A DNA stretch of 64,000 bases from Pukyongia sp. Lineage in GTDB: Bacteria > Bacteroidota > Bacteroidia > Flavobacteriales > Flavobacteriaceae. Position 1 is the first letter of the stretch, and the number at the start of each line of letters is the position of its first letter. The translations under genes and the position numbers were made by a program. Shown in pieces: positions 14,830 through 23,488 of the stretch. The stretch is taken from NCBI GenBank assembly GCA_030148705.1, contig JASBSY010000014.1:434001-498000 (forward strand), given 5' to 3'. The notes below the pieces were generated by a model. That model had not been told where the DNA came from and searched no databases. It saw only the letters and a program-made list of their open reading frames with translations.

Positions 14830-14904
14830 GTACAACCCGACCCGAAGGTAGGCTACAACCAAATGTAGACGCTATAGTCGCCGGTTCGATTCCGGTCTGT
14901 TTTT
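14830..14904 (+). pseudogene. Degenerate tRNA-like unit 9, T-arm intact
   Basis: A perfect T-arm (GCCGG, TTCGATT, CCGGT at 14880-14896) is followed by CTGTTTT, echoing the 3' end of the Phe unit. Upstream, CTACA/TGTAG encloses ACCAAA, a six-base loop that resembles a shortened tRNA-Trp loop (CCA). No 5' acceptor strand is found. Further upstream, ATAAGCA/TGCTTAT (about 14798-14828) forms a separate 7-bp hairpin. Confidence 0.4.
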
Positions 14905-14910
14905 CGGGGA

Positions 14911-14983
14911 AATCCCGTGATTACAGTAGCTCAGAGGTTAGAGCAATAGCTGAGATGCGCAGGTTCGATTCCTGCCGGGGTTA
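14911..14983 (+). pseudogene. Scrambled tRNA-like unit 10
   Basis: Exactly 73 bases with good ends: acceptor AATCCCG/CGGGGTT (one T-G), T-stem GCAGG/CCTGC with loop TTCGATT, discriminator A. Inside, a D-arm-like hairpin GCTC/GAGC with GG in its loop is shifted about nine bases 3', and only 14 bases remain for the anticodon arm and variable loop. No anticodon can be read. Confidence 0.5.
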
Positions 14984-14999
14984 CCGGGATATTTCCGGG

Positions 15000-15047
15000 C
15001 ACTCCGTAGCTCAGATGGTAGAGCACTACGCTTTTAACGTAGGGAAT
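15000..15047 (+). pseudogene. 3'-truncated tRNA-Lys(TTT)-like unit
   Basis: The 5' two thirds are normal: CACTCCG, TA, D-stem GCTC/GAGC with loop AGATGGTA, anticodon stem CTACG/CGTAG with loop CTTTTAA (anticodon TTT). After the variable loop the T-arm is absent; instead ATGGTTT-TAT-AAACCAT (about 15046-15062) makes a perfect 7-bp hairpin. No 3' acceptor strand follows. Confidence 0.55.
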
Positions 15048-15099
15048 GGTTTTATAAACCATCATCTCAAGAAGGGTAACTTGTTAAATGCCCACCAGG

Positions 15100-15182
15100 G
15101 CCGTTATGCCAAAAAACTGACAAAAAACAACCGGGGGCGTATCGGTTTGGTTTTTTCGGAAACCGGACAAGTCCAGGAATGA
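15100..15182 (+). pseudogene. Possible decayed copy of the slipin 5' end
   Basis: One frame reads YAKKLTKNNRGRIGLVFSET and soon stops. NNRGRIGLVF lines up with INAGQVGLVF near the start of the slipin gene 490 bases downstream. The match is short and may be chance. The surrounding 15063-15367 has GC-rich hairpins such as CGGTTT/AAACCG and no other recognisable gene. Confidence 0.2.
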
Positions 15183-15367
15183 CCTTGAAATACAATTGCC
15201 GGTTTTCGAAAGCGAATGCTTAACCCGGACGAAACTCAGGACAATGGAACCTTGTGTTTATTCTCTTGAGCTTTCCAGGGGATAACCGTTTTGCCGCAGA
15301 TTGCAGGCCTTGTATTTCCGGCAGGAAAGGATGATATGCCTCATGTTGTTTTAAACTGAAATACTGC

Positions 15368-15460
15368 GTTAGGGATAGAAGCAGGCTACCCCGTCCCGGC
15401 ACGAGAGTGACGGGCGTGTAGCGCGGATAGCCCGACCACGCCCTTGGCGTGGGAACGCCC
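15368..15460. ncRNA. Structured intergenic element of Flavobacteria (Flavo-1-like)
   Basis: GTTAGGGATAGAAGC and GCGGATAGCCCGACC flank a long stem: GCTAC/GTAGC (15385-15389 with 15418-15422) stacked on CCCGTC/GACGGG (15390-15395 with 15409-15414), then a second hairpin CACGCC/GGCGTG. I recall the GGGATAGAAGC...GCGGATAGCCCG frame as a repeated intergenic structure in Flavobacteria, possibly the Flavo-1 motif. The name is from memory and the functional strand is undecided. It lies 130 bases before the slipin start. Confidence 0.6.
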
Positions 15461-15589
15461 AAAATAAATTCCTGAACAGAAGTGAAGGAAAGAAAGTAAA
15501 CTTCAACGACGGCCGGCACCGGTAGGTTGTTTTGGAGCGAAGCAGGCCTTAAGGGCCATTATTTAATGTTGAATTTAAAATAGAATGAA

Positions 15590-16702
15590 ATGAAAAGAGT
15601 ACGAATTAACGCAGGACAGGTAGGCCTTGTTTTTCGCAAGGGCGATTACAGGCGGGTACTCACTAAAGGTGTTTACTGGCTTCGACTGAACGACAAGGTG
15701 CTGAGATACGATCTGGCATATAGGTTTGTTCAACTACCAAAATCCCTGGAATTACTGTTGCTGGACACCGAACTTGCTGCTATGCTGCAAGTGGTTGAAG
15801 TGAATGATGGCGAACTGGTGATCGTTACGAAGAACGGACGATTCAGCGAAGTGCTGAGCACGGGACGCTATGTGTTCTGGAAAGGCCTGGTGGAATTCGA
15901 TTTTACCAGGGTAGATACCAGTAAGATCTACATCACTGAACAACTGGATAAGGCCTGGTTCAATAAAACCGAACTGAACGCTTATATACGGTTGTTCGAG
16001 GTGGCTGCTTTCGAAAAAGCGGTACTTATCGTGGACGATGTCTACGAGAAAACGCTTGAAAGCGGTACGTACAGGTTCTGGCGAAATGATACGTCCATTA
16101 AGGTTGTAAAGGCCGATATGAGGCAGTTGCAGCTCGAAATTGCCGGACAGGATCTGTTAACCCGAGACAAGGCGGCGATAAGAATTAACTTCGACCTGCT
16201 GTACCGCGTGGTCGATATTGAAAAAGCGTTGCTGGGGAGCAAATCTTACGAAAAGCAATTGTACGTTGCAATGCAGCTTGCGCTGCGGGCCTATGTTGGA
16301 GCCTACAGCCTGGATGAGGTTTTGGAAAACAAAGCGCAGATCGCTCAGGCTGTCTTTGAAGACACAAAGGCAGCAGCGGCCAAACTTGGTGTCACGGTCC
16401 TTGACTGTGGTATTCGCGATGTCATCCTAACCGGTGAGATGAAAGACATCATGAACCAGGTGCTGGTGGCACAAAAGAAGGCCCAGGCGAATGTAATTAC
16501 AAGGCGTGAAGAAACGGCTTCTACCAGGAGCCTGATGAACACGGCCAAATTGATGGAGGAAAACGCAATGCTCTACAAATTGAAAGAAATGGAATTTGTA
16601 GGACAGATCGCCGACAAGATCGGGGAGATTACGATTTCCGGAAACGGTCAACTGCTCGAGCAGTTAAAGGATATCTTTACTGTTGGTAAGCAGGCCGATT
16701 AA
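15590..16702 (+). CDS. Slipin (SPFH/band 7) family protein
   Basis: 370 residues. The N-terminal 150 hold three related repeats: QVGLVFRKGDYRRVLTKGVY, ELVIVTKNGRFSEVLSTGRY and KAVLIVDDVYEKTLESGTY. An SPFH domain follows (LLTRDKAAIRINFDLLYRVVD, KQLYVAMQLALRAYVGAYSLDEVL, KLGVTVLDCGIRDVILTGEM), then a helical tail with AQKKAQANVITRREETASTR. No N-terminal membrane hairpin is seen, unlike stomatins. Slipins of this long type are known in gene neighbourhoods of RtcB RNA ligase; here the gene follows a tRNA-like array. It probably scaffolds membrane or RNP assemblies. A terminator follows. Confidence 0.9.
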   Translation: MKRVRINAGQVGLVFRKGDYRRVLTKGVYWLRLNDKVLRYDLAYRFVQLPKSLELLLLDTELAAMLQVVEVNDGELVIVTKNGRFSEVLSTGRYVFWKGLVEFDFTRVDTSKIYITEQLDKAWFNKTELNAYIRLFEVAAFEKAVLIVDDVYEKTLESGTYRFWRNDTSIKVVKADMRQLQLEIAGQDLLTRDKAAIRINFDLLYRVVDIEKALLGSKSYEKQLYVAMQLALRAYVGAYSLDEVLENKAQIAQAVFEDTKAAAAKLGVTVLDCGIRDVILTGEMKDIMNQVLVAQKKAQANVITRREETASTRSLMNTAKLMEENAMLYKLKEMEFVGQIADKIGEITISGNGQLLEQLKDIFTVGKQAD

Positions 16703-16706
16703 GATA

Positions 16707-16736
16707 AACGTCGGGGGAACTCCCCGGCGTTTTTTA
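16707..16736 (+). terminator. Terminator after slipin
   Basis: AACGTCGGGG pairs with CCCCGGCGTT (one T-G) around GAACT, followed by a T run. It ends the slipin transcript before convergent metG. Confidence 0.9.
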
Positions 16737-16761
16737 TTATGGATTATTGATGGAAAGTTAA

Positions 16762-18831
16762 TTAGCTTATCGTAGCCCCGTTATCCACATCCGGAAGGTC
16801 GGGATTTAGAAATACCAACTTCCCGTCGGCAGTCTCGGTCATCAGGATCATGCCTTCACTATCCACCCCCCTCAGGGCCCTGGGAGCCAGGTTGACAAGC
16901 ACTGTTACCTTTTTTCCAACCACCTCTTCGGGGCTGTAGCTCTCGGCTATTCCCGACACTATAGTGCGGGTATCCAGTCCGGTATCTACTTTCAGCACCA
17001 GCAATTTCTTTGTCTTCGGCATTTTTTCGGCCGAGATAATAGTCCCCACCCGCATATCGAGCTTTGTAAAATCATCGAAGGTTATAGTCTCTTTCTGCGG
17101 ACTTATAGTTGCATTGTTCATTTCGTTCTCTTTTTTACTCTGCCGGAGCTTTTCCAGCTGCTGTTCGATCTGTGAATCGTCTATCTTACTGAATAATAAT
17201 TCCCCCTGCCCGATTTTATGCCCCGGAGGCAGCAATTCTTTTTCGTCGGTTATCGCATCCCAGTTCAACGCGTCGCCCAGCTGAGGAATATTCAAGACTT
17301 CATTTAACTTCTCCGAAGTATGCGGCAGGAAGGGTTCGCTCAATACCGCCAGGGCCGCAGCGATCTGCAAGGCCACGTACATGATGGTTTTGGTACGTTC
17401 TTCATCGGTCTTTACGGTCTTCCAGGGCTCCTCATCGGCCAGGTATTTGTTCCCAAGCCTCGCAACTTCCATCAGCCTGCTTTGGGCTTCCCTAAATCGA
17501 TAGCGTTCTATGGAATCGGCGATTACCGAGGGATAGGTCTTGAGCATTTCCATAGTGTCCGTATCCACCTGGTTGCGATAGGCAGGTTGGGGAACCAGGC
17601 CGTTGTAATACTTATGGGTAAGGACTACCACCCGGTTGATGAAATTCCCGAAAATGGCCACCAGCTCATTATTGTTCCTGGCCTGGAAATCGGCCCAGGT
17701 AAAATCGTTGTCCTTGGTCTCGGGCGCGTTTGCCGTTAATACATAGCGCAACACATCCTGTTGGCCGGGAAAGTCCTGCAGGTATTCATGCAGCCAAACC
17801 GCCCAATTCTTGGAAGTGGAGATCTTGTTGCCTTCCAGGTTGAGGAATTCATTGGCAGGCACATTTTCCGGCAGCGTATAACTGCCGTCTGCCTTAAGCA
17901 TGGAAGGAAAAATGATACAATGAAAAACGATATTGTCCTTGCCTATAAAATGCAACAGCTTGGTATCCTTATCTTTCCAATAGGGCTCCCAATCCTTGTT
18001 GTATTGTTGGGCCCATTCCTTGGTGGCAGAAATATAACCAATGGGTGCATCGAACCAAACGTAGAGCACCTTGCCTTCGGCACCCTCCAGGGGAACGGGA
18101 ATTCCCCAGTCCAGGTCGCGGGTAACCGCACGAGGCCGGAGCCCGTCGTCTATCCACGACTTACACTGACCGTAAACATTGGTTTTCCAGTCTTTCTTAT
18201 GTCCTTTTAGAATCCAGTCTTTTAACCATTCCTCGTATTCATTTAGCGGCAGGAACCAGTGTTTGGTCGATTTGGTAACAGGCTTGGCTCCCGAGATCGC
18301 ACTTTTAGGATTGATGAGGTCGGTGGCATTGTGGGAAGTACCGCAATTCTCGCACTGATCCCCATAACTCTCTTCATAACCGCATTTCGGGCAGGTCCCT
18401 ACAACAAAGCGATCGGCGAGAAACTGTTCCGCCTCGGGATCGTATAGTTGTTCGGTGATCTCTTCTTCAAATTTACCGTCATCGTATAGTTTTGTAAAGA
18501 ACTCGGAAGCGGTTTTATGATGAATCTCTGCCGAAGTCCGGGAATAATTGTCGAAGGAAATCCCGAAGTCCTCGAAGGATTTTTTTATGATAGCGTGATA
18601 CTTGTCCACCACCTGTTGCGGACTCACCCCTTCCTTCTTGGCCTTGATGGTAATTGGCACCCCGTGTTCGTCGCTTCCGCAAACAAATAACACATCCCGT
18701 CCCTGCAGGCGTTGATAGCGTGCGTAGATATCGGAAGCGACGTAAACTCCAGCCAGGTGGCCTATGTGGACGGGCCCGTTGGTATAGGGCAAAGCCGCGG
18801 TAATGGTGTATCGTTTGGGATGGTCGCTCAT
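16762..18831 (-). CDS. metG: Methionyl-tRNA synthetase
   Basis: Charges initiator and elongator tRNA-Met. 689 residues. HIGH signature at 22-25 ([12 protein letters not shown]), zinc knuckle [23 protein letters not shown] in the variant KISTS, and a C-terminal EMAP/Trbp111 tRNA-binding domain ([18 protein letters not shown]), which also dimerises the enzyme. Length and order match the long MetG1 type. It converges on the slipin gene and is monocistronic. It is housekeeping; I see no tie to the tRNA-like array beyond proximity. Confidence 0.97.
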   Translation of the reverse strand: MSDHPKRYTITAALPYTNGPVHIGHLAGVYVASDIYARYQRLQGRDVLFVCGSDEHGVPITIKAKKEGVSPQQVVDKYHAIIKKSFEDFGISFDNYSRTSAEIHHKTASEFFTKLYDDGKFEEEITEQLYDPEAEQFLADRFVVGTCPKCGYEESYGDQCENCGTSHNATDLINPKSAISGAKPVTKSTKHWFLPLNEYEEWLKDWILKGHKKDWKTNVYGQCKSWIDDGLRPRAVTRDLDWGIPVPLEGAEGKVLYVWFDAPIGYISATKEWAQQYNKDWEPYWKDKDTKLLHFIGKDNIVFHCIIFPSMLKADGSYTLPENVPANEFLNLEGNKISTSKNWAVWLHEYLQDFPGQQDVLRYVLTANAPETKDNDFTWADFQARNNNELVAIFGNFINRVVVLTHKYYNGLVPQPAYRNQVDTDTMEMLKTYPSVIADSIERYRFREAQSRLMEVARLGNKYLADEEPWKTVKTDEERTKTIMYVALQIAAALAVLSEPFLPHTSEKLNEVLNIPQLGDALNWDAITDEKELLPPGHKIGQGELLFSKIDDSQIEQQLEKLRQSKKENEMNNATISPQKETITFDDFTKLDMRVGTIISAEKMPKTKKLLVLKVDTGLDTRTIVSGIAESYSPEEVVGKKVTVLVNLAPRALRGVDSEGMILMTETADGKLVFLNPDLPDVDNGATIS

Positions 18832-18941
18832 GTTTTATGCTAAAAGCACAAAAATAGCGATTTTATCTTCGGAAGTTTAAAATCCCTTTAAAGAATAGGC
18901 ATTACTCACATCGGTATTTTAGAAAAATGCAGGTTTCTAAC

Positions 18942-20561
18942 CTACTTTATGATTAGCGATTTACTGTAGAACTTTCCACCCATTCCTATTCGATAGATAT
19001 ACTGGCCGTAGCTGAGTCTGGATTTTATTCCTGCCCTCACGTCTATGGCGTGTTGCCCGGGGAACAGGATTTCGTTTTTCAGAGTACCCAGTTCTTTGCC
19101 CATGATATCGTAGAGTTTTACATCCACATGGGCCGTGGTGGTCATATTCATTTCGATGAACACAGTGTCATTCCTGTATACCGGAGCGTGAATAAAGGTG
19201 CTCACATTACTGAAATCGGTATTGCCCAGGACATCGCAGTTAAAGCCAATATCAACTACCGGGTGATTTTGTCCCAGCATGATAAGATCAATCACCGTAG
19301 GATCCAGACAGAACCAATTGGTGAGTACGCTTGAGTAAACCGATCTGAAATCGGTAGATGGGATGAGGTTATCGTTATTGTCCCAGACCGTAAGATCGGG
19401 ATGGGTACCGACGAATCCGCTTCCGTTCAACCCGGGGCCGAAAAGCATTACCGGCGATGCAGCTCCATGGTCTGTTCCCGTGGATCCGTTCTCGTAGGGC
19501 CTTCGCCCGAATTCAGATATCGTCATAGCAAGGACCTTCTCCTGCATGCCCGCAGCTTCCAGGTCGGTGTAGAAATTCTTCAAAGTATCGCCCAGGTCTT
19601 CCAGCAGGGTGCGATGTGCGTCCGGCTGATTGGCATGGGTGTCGAAACTACCCAGGGTTACCATATAGACCTTGGTGCCCAGGTTTCCTTTTATCATCCG
19701 GGCGACAATCTTCAGTTGGTTGGACAGTTGTTGGTTGCTGTACGGTGCCTGGTTGGAGGAAGAGGTGTAGGCATCGTTGATCACACTGGCGTAAGTAAAT
19801 GTGGTATTGGTGTTCGATCTCATAAAGAACAACTTGTCCCCATAGACACATTCCGGGAGGTTCATCAGGTCGTGTAGCTGGCCATTTTCGGCTATATCCT
19901 CTAATTGCTCCGGATTCGCTACCGAGAAGGCGTAATTTGTTTCCTGTCCGTCGAAGATCAGGTTCCCTATACTGCCAATCTGGATAGCCGGCGGTACTTC
20001 GGGTGGGTTGATGAGGTAGTCGGGGTACAGGTGTTCGTAGTATCGGCCCCACCAGCCGGTTGGTTCGAAATAGGTGTCTGCTCCCGACGCCCAGATTTCC
20101 GATGACCGGAAATGCGACAGGTTCTGTTGCGGATATCCTACCCCGTGCACGACTTTCATTTGTCCTTCTCCCCAAAGTTCTTCCATACTGTCTAGGTAAG
20201 AGGGGATGGCAAAGTCGTCGTTCAGGTTTATCAGGTCGTTCTCCTGGTGTCTTATAGTCGGCCGAAGGTTGGCATAGGTGGCATAGTCGTAAACGGGTAC
20301 GATGGTGTTTAGGCCGTCGTTTCCGCCTTTCAGACGAATGATTACCAGGATGCGGTCGGTTTCACTTTCAGCAAGTGCTACGGATAAAGGTGAAGGTTTT
20401 GAAGCTGTTACTGCGGCATTGCCAAGCATGATGCTTCCTCCGCCTACCAGGCCCAATGCCTGGATAAACGACCGTCTGCTCCAGGTTGCATGTTCCTGGT
20501 CGTGAACAGATTTTTCGTCCTTTTTGGGTTCTTTCTTGGGTAATTTATGATCGTTACACAT
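18942..20561 (-). CDS. DUF1501 protein with Tat signal and T9SS sorting tail
   Basis: 539 residues from the ATG at 20561; a longer frame upstream would overlap the preceding gene and is rejected. SRRSFIQ with Arg29-Arg30 plus ALGLVGGGSIMLG is a twin-arginine signal. The core has the DUF1501 (sulfatase/phosphatase-like superfamily) motifs RLKGGNDGLNTIVP, LSHFRSSEIW, LGSFDTHANQ and SEFGRRPYENGSTGTDHG. The last 75 residues (VDVKLYDIMGKELGTL...GQYIYRI) form a type IX secretion sorting domain. So it should fold in the cytoplasm, cross by Tat, then leave via T9SS. Its partner DUF1800 gene ends eight bases upstream. Confidence 0.9.
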   Translation of the reverse strand: MCNDHKLPKKEPKKDEKSVHDQEHATWSRRSFIQALGLVGGGSIMLGNAAVTASKPSPLSVALAESETDRILVIIRLKGGNDGLNTIVPVYDYATYANLRPTIRHQENDLINLNDDFAIPSYLDSMEELWGEGQMKVVHGVGYPQQNLSHFRSSEIWASGADTYFEPTGWWGRYYEHLYPDYLINPPEVPPAIQIGSIGNLIFDGQETNYAFSVANPEQLEDIAENGQLHDLMNLPECVYGDKLFFMRSNTNTTFTYASVINDAYTSSSNQAPYSNQQLSNQLKIVARMIKGNLGTKVYMVTLGSFDTHANQPDAHRTLLEDLGDTLKNFYTDLEAAGMQEKVLAMTISEFGRRPYENGSTGTDHGAASPVMLFGPGLNGSGFVGTHPDLTVWDNNDNLIPSTDFRSVYSSVLTNWFCLDPTVIDLIMLGQNHPVVDIGFNCDVLGNTDFSNVSTFIHAPVYRNDTVFIEMNMTTTAHVDVKLYDIMGKELGTLKNEILFPGQHAIDVRAGIKSRLSYGQYIYRIGMGGKFYSKSLIIK

Positions 20562-20569
20562 GTGTAGGT

Positions 20570-22036
20570 TTATTTTAGTTGGAATTCGGGCATTCGGGCA
20601 ATATGTATCAGCAGCAGGGAAACCTGTAGTGGCGCGGTGGACCAGCTGAGATTCCAGCTGCCGTCGTCGTAATAGTTCTGTGGGATCTCCCATTTAAAGA
20701 TATCGGTAGCTGTATCGTAATCACTGAGAGTATGCAATCCCCTGGGCACAAAATGGTCTACAAGTACCTGGGTAATATACTCAGGATCATTGCTGTCGTT
20801 GGTGAGGTCGCGCGCCAGGTCGGTTAGTGTGAACTCGTGATTGGCATAGATATAATCTATGTAAAGTTCCATTAGTTGCCATCGGCCGGTAAGGGTAGCC
20901 GTGGATATCCAGTCTTCATCACGTTGCCAGCCGGAGACATCCGGCGGATCGTAAATTTCCTGTCCCATCAAGGTGGCGTAATAGAGAAAGGCATCCATGA
21001 TATCGTTGTCGTAGTAAAAGGTGCTTTCCTTCACAAAGTTAAAAATGATGTCCATCGGACTCTTGATAACAACACCTACCGCATATTCATCAAAAAAATG
21101 CTCACTCTTGAACAATTGTTTTAACATAGGCACCATTTCAAAATTGTTTGAAACAAGCGTTTGAGCAAGCGGTGCGATTATATCCTGTTGTACCATGGCG
21201 TCCACAGTCGGGCTAACAAAGAACCTATACAGTTTCTCACAGATAAAGTTTGCGATCTCTGAACTGCGCTCCTGGAACAGTATGTTGATTACGTCCGTAT
21301 AACCCCAATTCCCGGTTTGTCCGAAAATTGTTTTGGTTCCGGTATCATGAGTGCTCACATCGAAATAGATTGCAGCTCCGGGCTCGCTCCAGTGGTTATA
21401 TCCGGTAAGGGCTCGGGCAGTCTCTGTTATATCGGTTTCGGTGTACCCATTTCCCTCTCCCAGGGTAAACAGTTCGTATAATTCTCTGGCGTAGTTTTCG
21501 TTGGGAGTAGTATTTGTATTCTCGAAACCGTTGAGATAGATCAGCATCGTATTATTGATTCCAATGGCGTGTACAAAATCCTTGAAATTGCCCAGAGCAT
21601 GTGTTTGCAAGGCGTTATAATACTGGAAGAGGTAAGGGGAATAGAAATATACTTCGAGCTCGGTTACAAAATGATTCATCCAGAAGAATGCAAGCCTGCC
21701 TCTTAGATCTTCTGTGATAAGGTCGTTTCCGGTCTGGATTCGCCAATCCATGATGTATTGATCGTTCTGTGGCCCGTAATCGGTGAAGTCGCTTACCGAA
21801 TAATATCCCCAAAATGGAGCGGGCGTTGGTGGTAATGCAAAGGCCGTGTCGACCAGGGTATCGATAAACTGGCCGGGGCTGAGCGCCAGAGCAGCATCGA
21901 TTTCAGCTTGAGAAGCACTGAAACCCAGTCTTCTGTACACATGTTTAACTTTTGCAGCCGACCAGGGATTTTGTCCGCTGGGCACGTATGGAGCCAATGT
22001 AGACGTGTTGCAGGTAGGTGATGCAATGGTTTCCAT
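20570..22036 (-). CDS. DUF1800 family protein
   Basis: 488 residues from the ATG at 22036 (a TTG two codons earlier is possible). DUF1800 hallmarks: HVYRRLGFSAS, MNHFVTELEVY, NENYARELYELFTLGEGNGYT, and FVKESTFYYDND. DUF1800 and DUF1501 genes are regularly paired in Bacteroidota and Planctomycetes, and the products are thought to act together at the cell surface; the reaction is unknown. No classical signal peptide is visible here, so this partner may be cytoplasmic or ride with the Tat-exported one. Confidence 0.9.
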   Translation of the reverse strand: METIASPTCNTSTLAPYVPSGQNPWSAAKVKHVYRRLGFSASQAEIDAALALSPGQFIDTLVDTAFALPPTPAPFWGYYSVSDFTDYGPQNDQYIMDWRIQTGNDLITEDLRGRLAFFWMNHFVTELEVYFYSPYLFQYYNALQTHALGNFKDFVHAIGINNTMLIYLNGFENTNTTPNENYARELYELFTLGEGNGYTETDITETARALTGYNHWSEPGAAIYFDVSTHDTGTKTIFGQTGNWGYTDVINILFQERSSEIANFICEKLYRFFVSPTVDAMVQQDIIAPLAQTLVSNNFEMVPMLKQLFKSEHFFDEYAVGVVIKSPMDIIFNFVKESTFYYDNDIMDAFLYYATLMGQEIYDPPDVSGWQRDEDWISTATLTGRWQLMELYIDYIYANHEFTLTDLARDLTNDSNDPEYITQVLVDHFVPRGLHTLSDYDTATDIFKWEIPQNYYDDGSWNLSWSTAPLQVSLLLIHIARMPEFQLK

Positions 22037-22158
22037 AGACAATTTTTTAAGGTTTGAGACCTCTAAATATATTGAAATCTAGCAATTTACGGGAATCGGG
22101 GTCTTATTTTAACGTAATATACTCACTTTGATTATCTTAGATTCTTCAATATTTTCTA

Positions 22159-23055
22159 ATGATCACACCTCCATTTTTAACTTCCGGCGATACTGTTGGG
22201 ATTGTTTCAACTGCCCGAAAAATAACTGCTGAAGAATTGACCGTTGCCCTCGATTTGCTGGATCAATGGGGGCTGAAAGTACTTCTCGGACGTACGGTAG
22301 GAGCCGCGAGCAACCAGTTTGCGGGCAATGACGAAGAGCGACGAACCGATTTACAACAAATGCTGGACAATCCTGAGGTAAAGGCTATCTGGTTTGCTCG
22401 GGGTGGCTATGGCACGGTGCGGATTGTTGATGGACTCGATTTTACACGATTTTTGGAAGCGCCCAAATGGTTAATCGGCTATAGCGATATCACGGTATTA
22501 CACTCGCATATCCACAAGTTGGGGGTGGAAACGCTGCATGCTCAAATGCCGCTTGAGATCGAGAAACGATCGGTAGAAACCGTTGTCTCCCTCCAGAATG
22601 GACTTTTTGGAGTCCCTCCGGACCTGGAGTACAGTTCAGATAATAGGCTAAATCGCAGGGGAACCGCCGGCGGACAACTGGTGGGTGGGAACCTTTCCGT
22701 ATTGTATTCCCTATGCGGGAGCCCTTCAGCATTAAATACCGAGGGAAAGATCCTCTTCCTGGAAGATCTGGACGAATACCTTTATCACATCGATAGAATG
22801 ATGCAGAACTTAAAACGAAACGGGTACCTGGATCGGCTTGCCGGACTGATCGTTGGGGGAATGACACAAATGCACGATAATGCCATTCAGTTTGGCAGCA
22901 CTGCTGAACAGATCATACGGGAGGTAGCCGATACTTATGATTTCCCCATAGCCTTCGATTTTCCCGCAGGGCATGTCACCGACAATCGCACCCTCATTTT
23001 CGGAAGGAAGGTTTTGCTCGAAATTAATGAAAACCGGGTACAACTCAAGTTTTAA
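22159..23055 (+). CDS. LD-carboxypeptidase (MEROPS S66)
   Basis: 298 residues. Removes the terminal D-Ala from murein tetrapeptides during wall recycling. The N-terminal domain has GDTVGIVSTARKI and ARGGYGTVRIVD; the nucleophile Ser lies in GYSDITVLHSHIH; the catalytic Glu is in ILFLEDLDEYLYHIDRM and the His in FPAGHVTDN, the Ser-Glu-His triad of the LdcA family. No signal peptide, as in cytoplasmic LdcA. It precedes yraN on the same strand with a 54-base gap. Confidence 0.93.
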   Translation: MITPPFLTSGDTVGIVSTARKITAEELTVALDLLDQWGLKVLLGRTVGAASNQFAGNDEERRTDLQQMLDNPEVKAIWFARGGYGTVRIVDGLDFTRFLEAPKWLIGYSDITVLHSHIHKLGVETLHAQMPLEIEKRSVETVVSLQNGLFGVPPDLEYSSDNRLNRRGTAGGQLVGGNLSVLYSLCGSPSALNTEGKILFLEDLDEYLYHIDRMMQNLKRNGYLDRLAGLIVGGMTQMHDNAIQFGSTAEQIIREVADTYDFPIAFDFPAGHVTDNRTLIFGRKVLLEINENRVQLKF

Positions 23056-23109
23056 TGCCTTAATACCGGTACAATAATGCTATTTTCAGCCATATAAGTA
23101 TTCTGCAAT

Positions 23110-23469
23110 ATGGCTTATCACAACGATCTGGGAAACGAAGGTGAGAATTTGGCAGCCGCTTACCTGCTAAATCACGGCTATGAGATCCTGGAACGTAACT
23201 TTTTCTTTCGCAAAGCCGAAATAGATATCATCGCCCGAAAAGGAGAAATGCTGGTGATTGTTGAAGTTAAAACCCGCAACAGTTCCTTTTTTGGTGATCC
23301 GCAGTCCTTTGTTTCCAAATCCAAGGTGAAATCTCTTGTGAAAGCCGCAAATGAGTATGTGCAGAGGCATGAGCTCGATCTCGAGGTGCGCTTCGATATA
23401 GTGGCTGTCTTAAAGAACAATACAATTGAACGCATCGAACACTTTGAGGATGCTTTTTATTATTTCTGA
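23110..23469 (+). CDS. YraN (UPF0102) family nuclease-like protein
   Basis: 119 residues. GNEGENLAAAYLLNHGYEILERNFFFRKAEIDIIARK and VIVEVKTRNSSFFGDP hold the E...D...ExK residues of a Holliday-junction-resolvase-type fold; QSFVSKSKVKSLVKAANEYV follows. The cellular role of YraN is unsettled, though links to DNA processing or competence have been proposed. It is convergent with mfd. Confidence 0.93.
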   Translation: MAYHNDLGNEGENLAAAYLLNHGYEILERNFFFRKAEIDIIARKGEMLVIVEVKTRNSSFFGDPQSFVSKSKVKSLVKAANEYVQRHELDLEVRFDIVAVLKNNTIERIEHFEDAFYYF

Positions 23470-23488
23470 AGAAACCGATACTGTAACT

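Noticed and set aside
14817-15182. Plus-strand frame over units 9 to 11
   Set aside because: Runs through three tRNA-like units. Only its last 27 codons are kept as a possible slipin relic.
15220-15519. Minus-strand frame before slipin
   Set aside because: Lies over the structured RNA element; no family resemblance.
16762-18831. Functional link between metG and the tRNA-like array
   Set aside because: MetG is a housekeeping gene on the other strand behind a terminator, and no Met anticodon occurs in the array.
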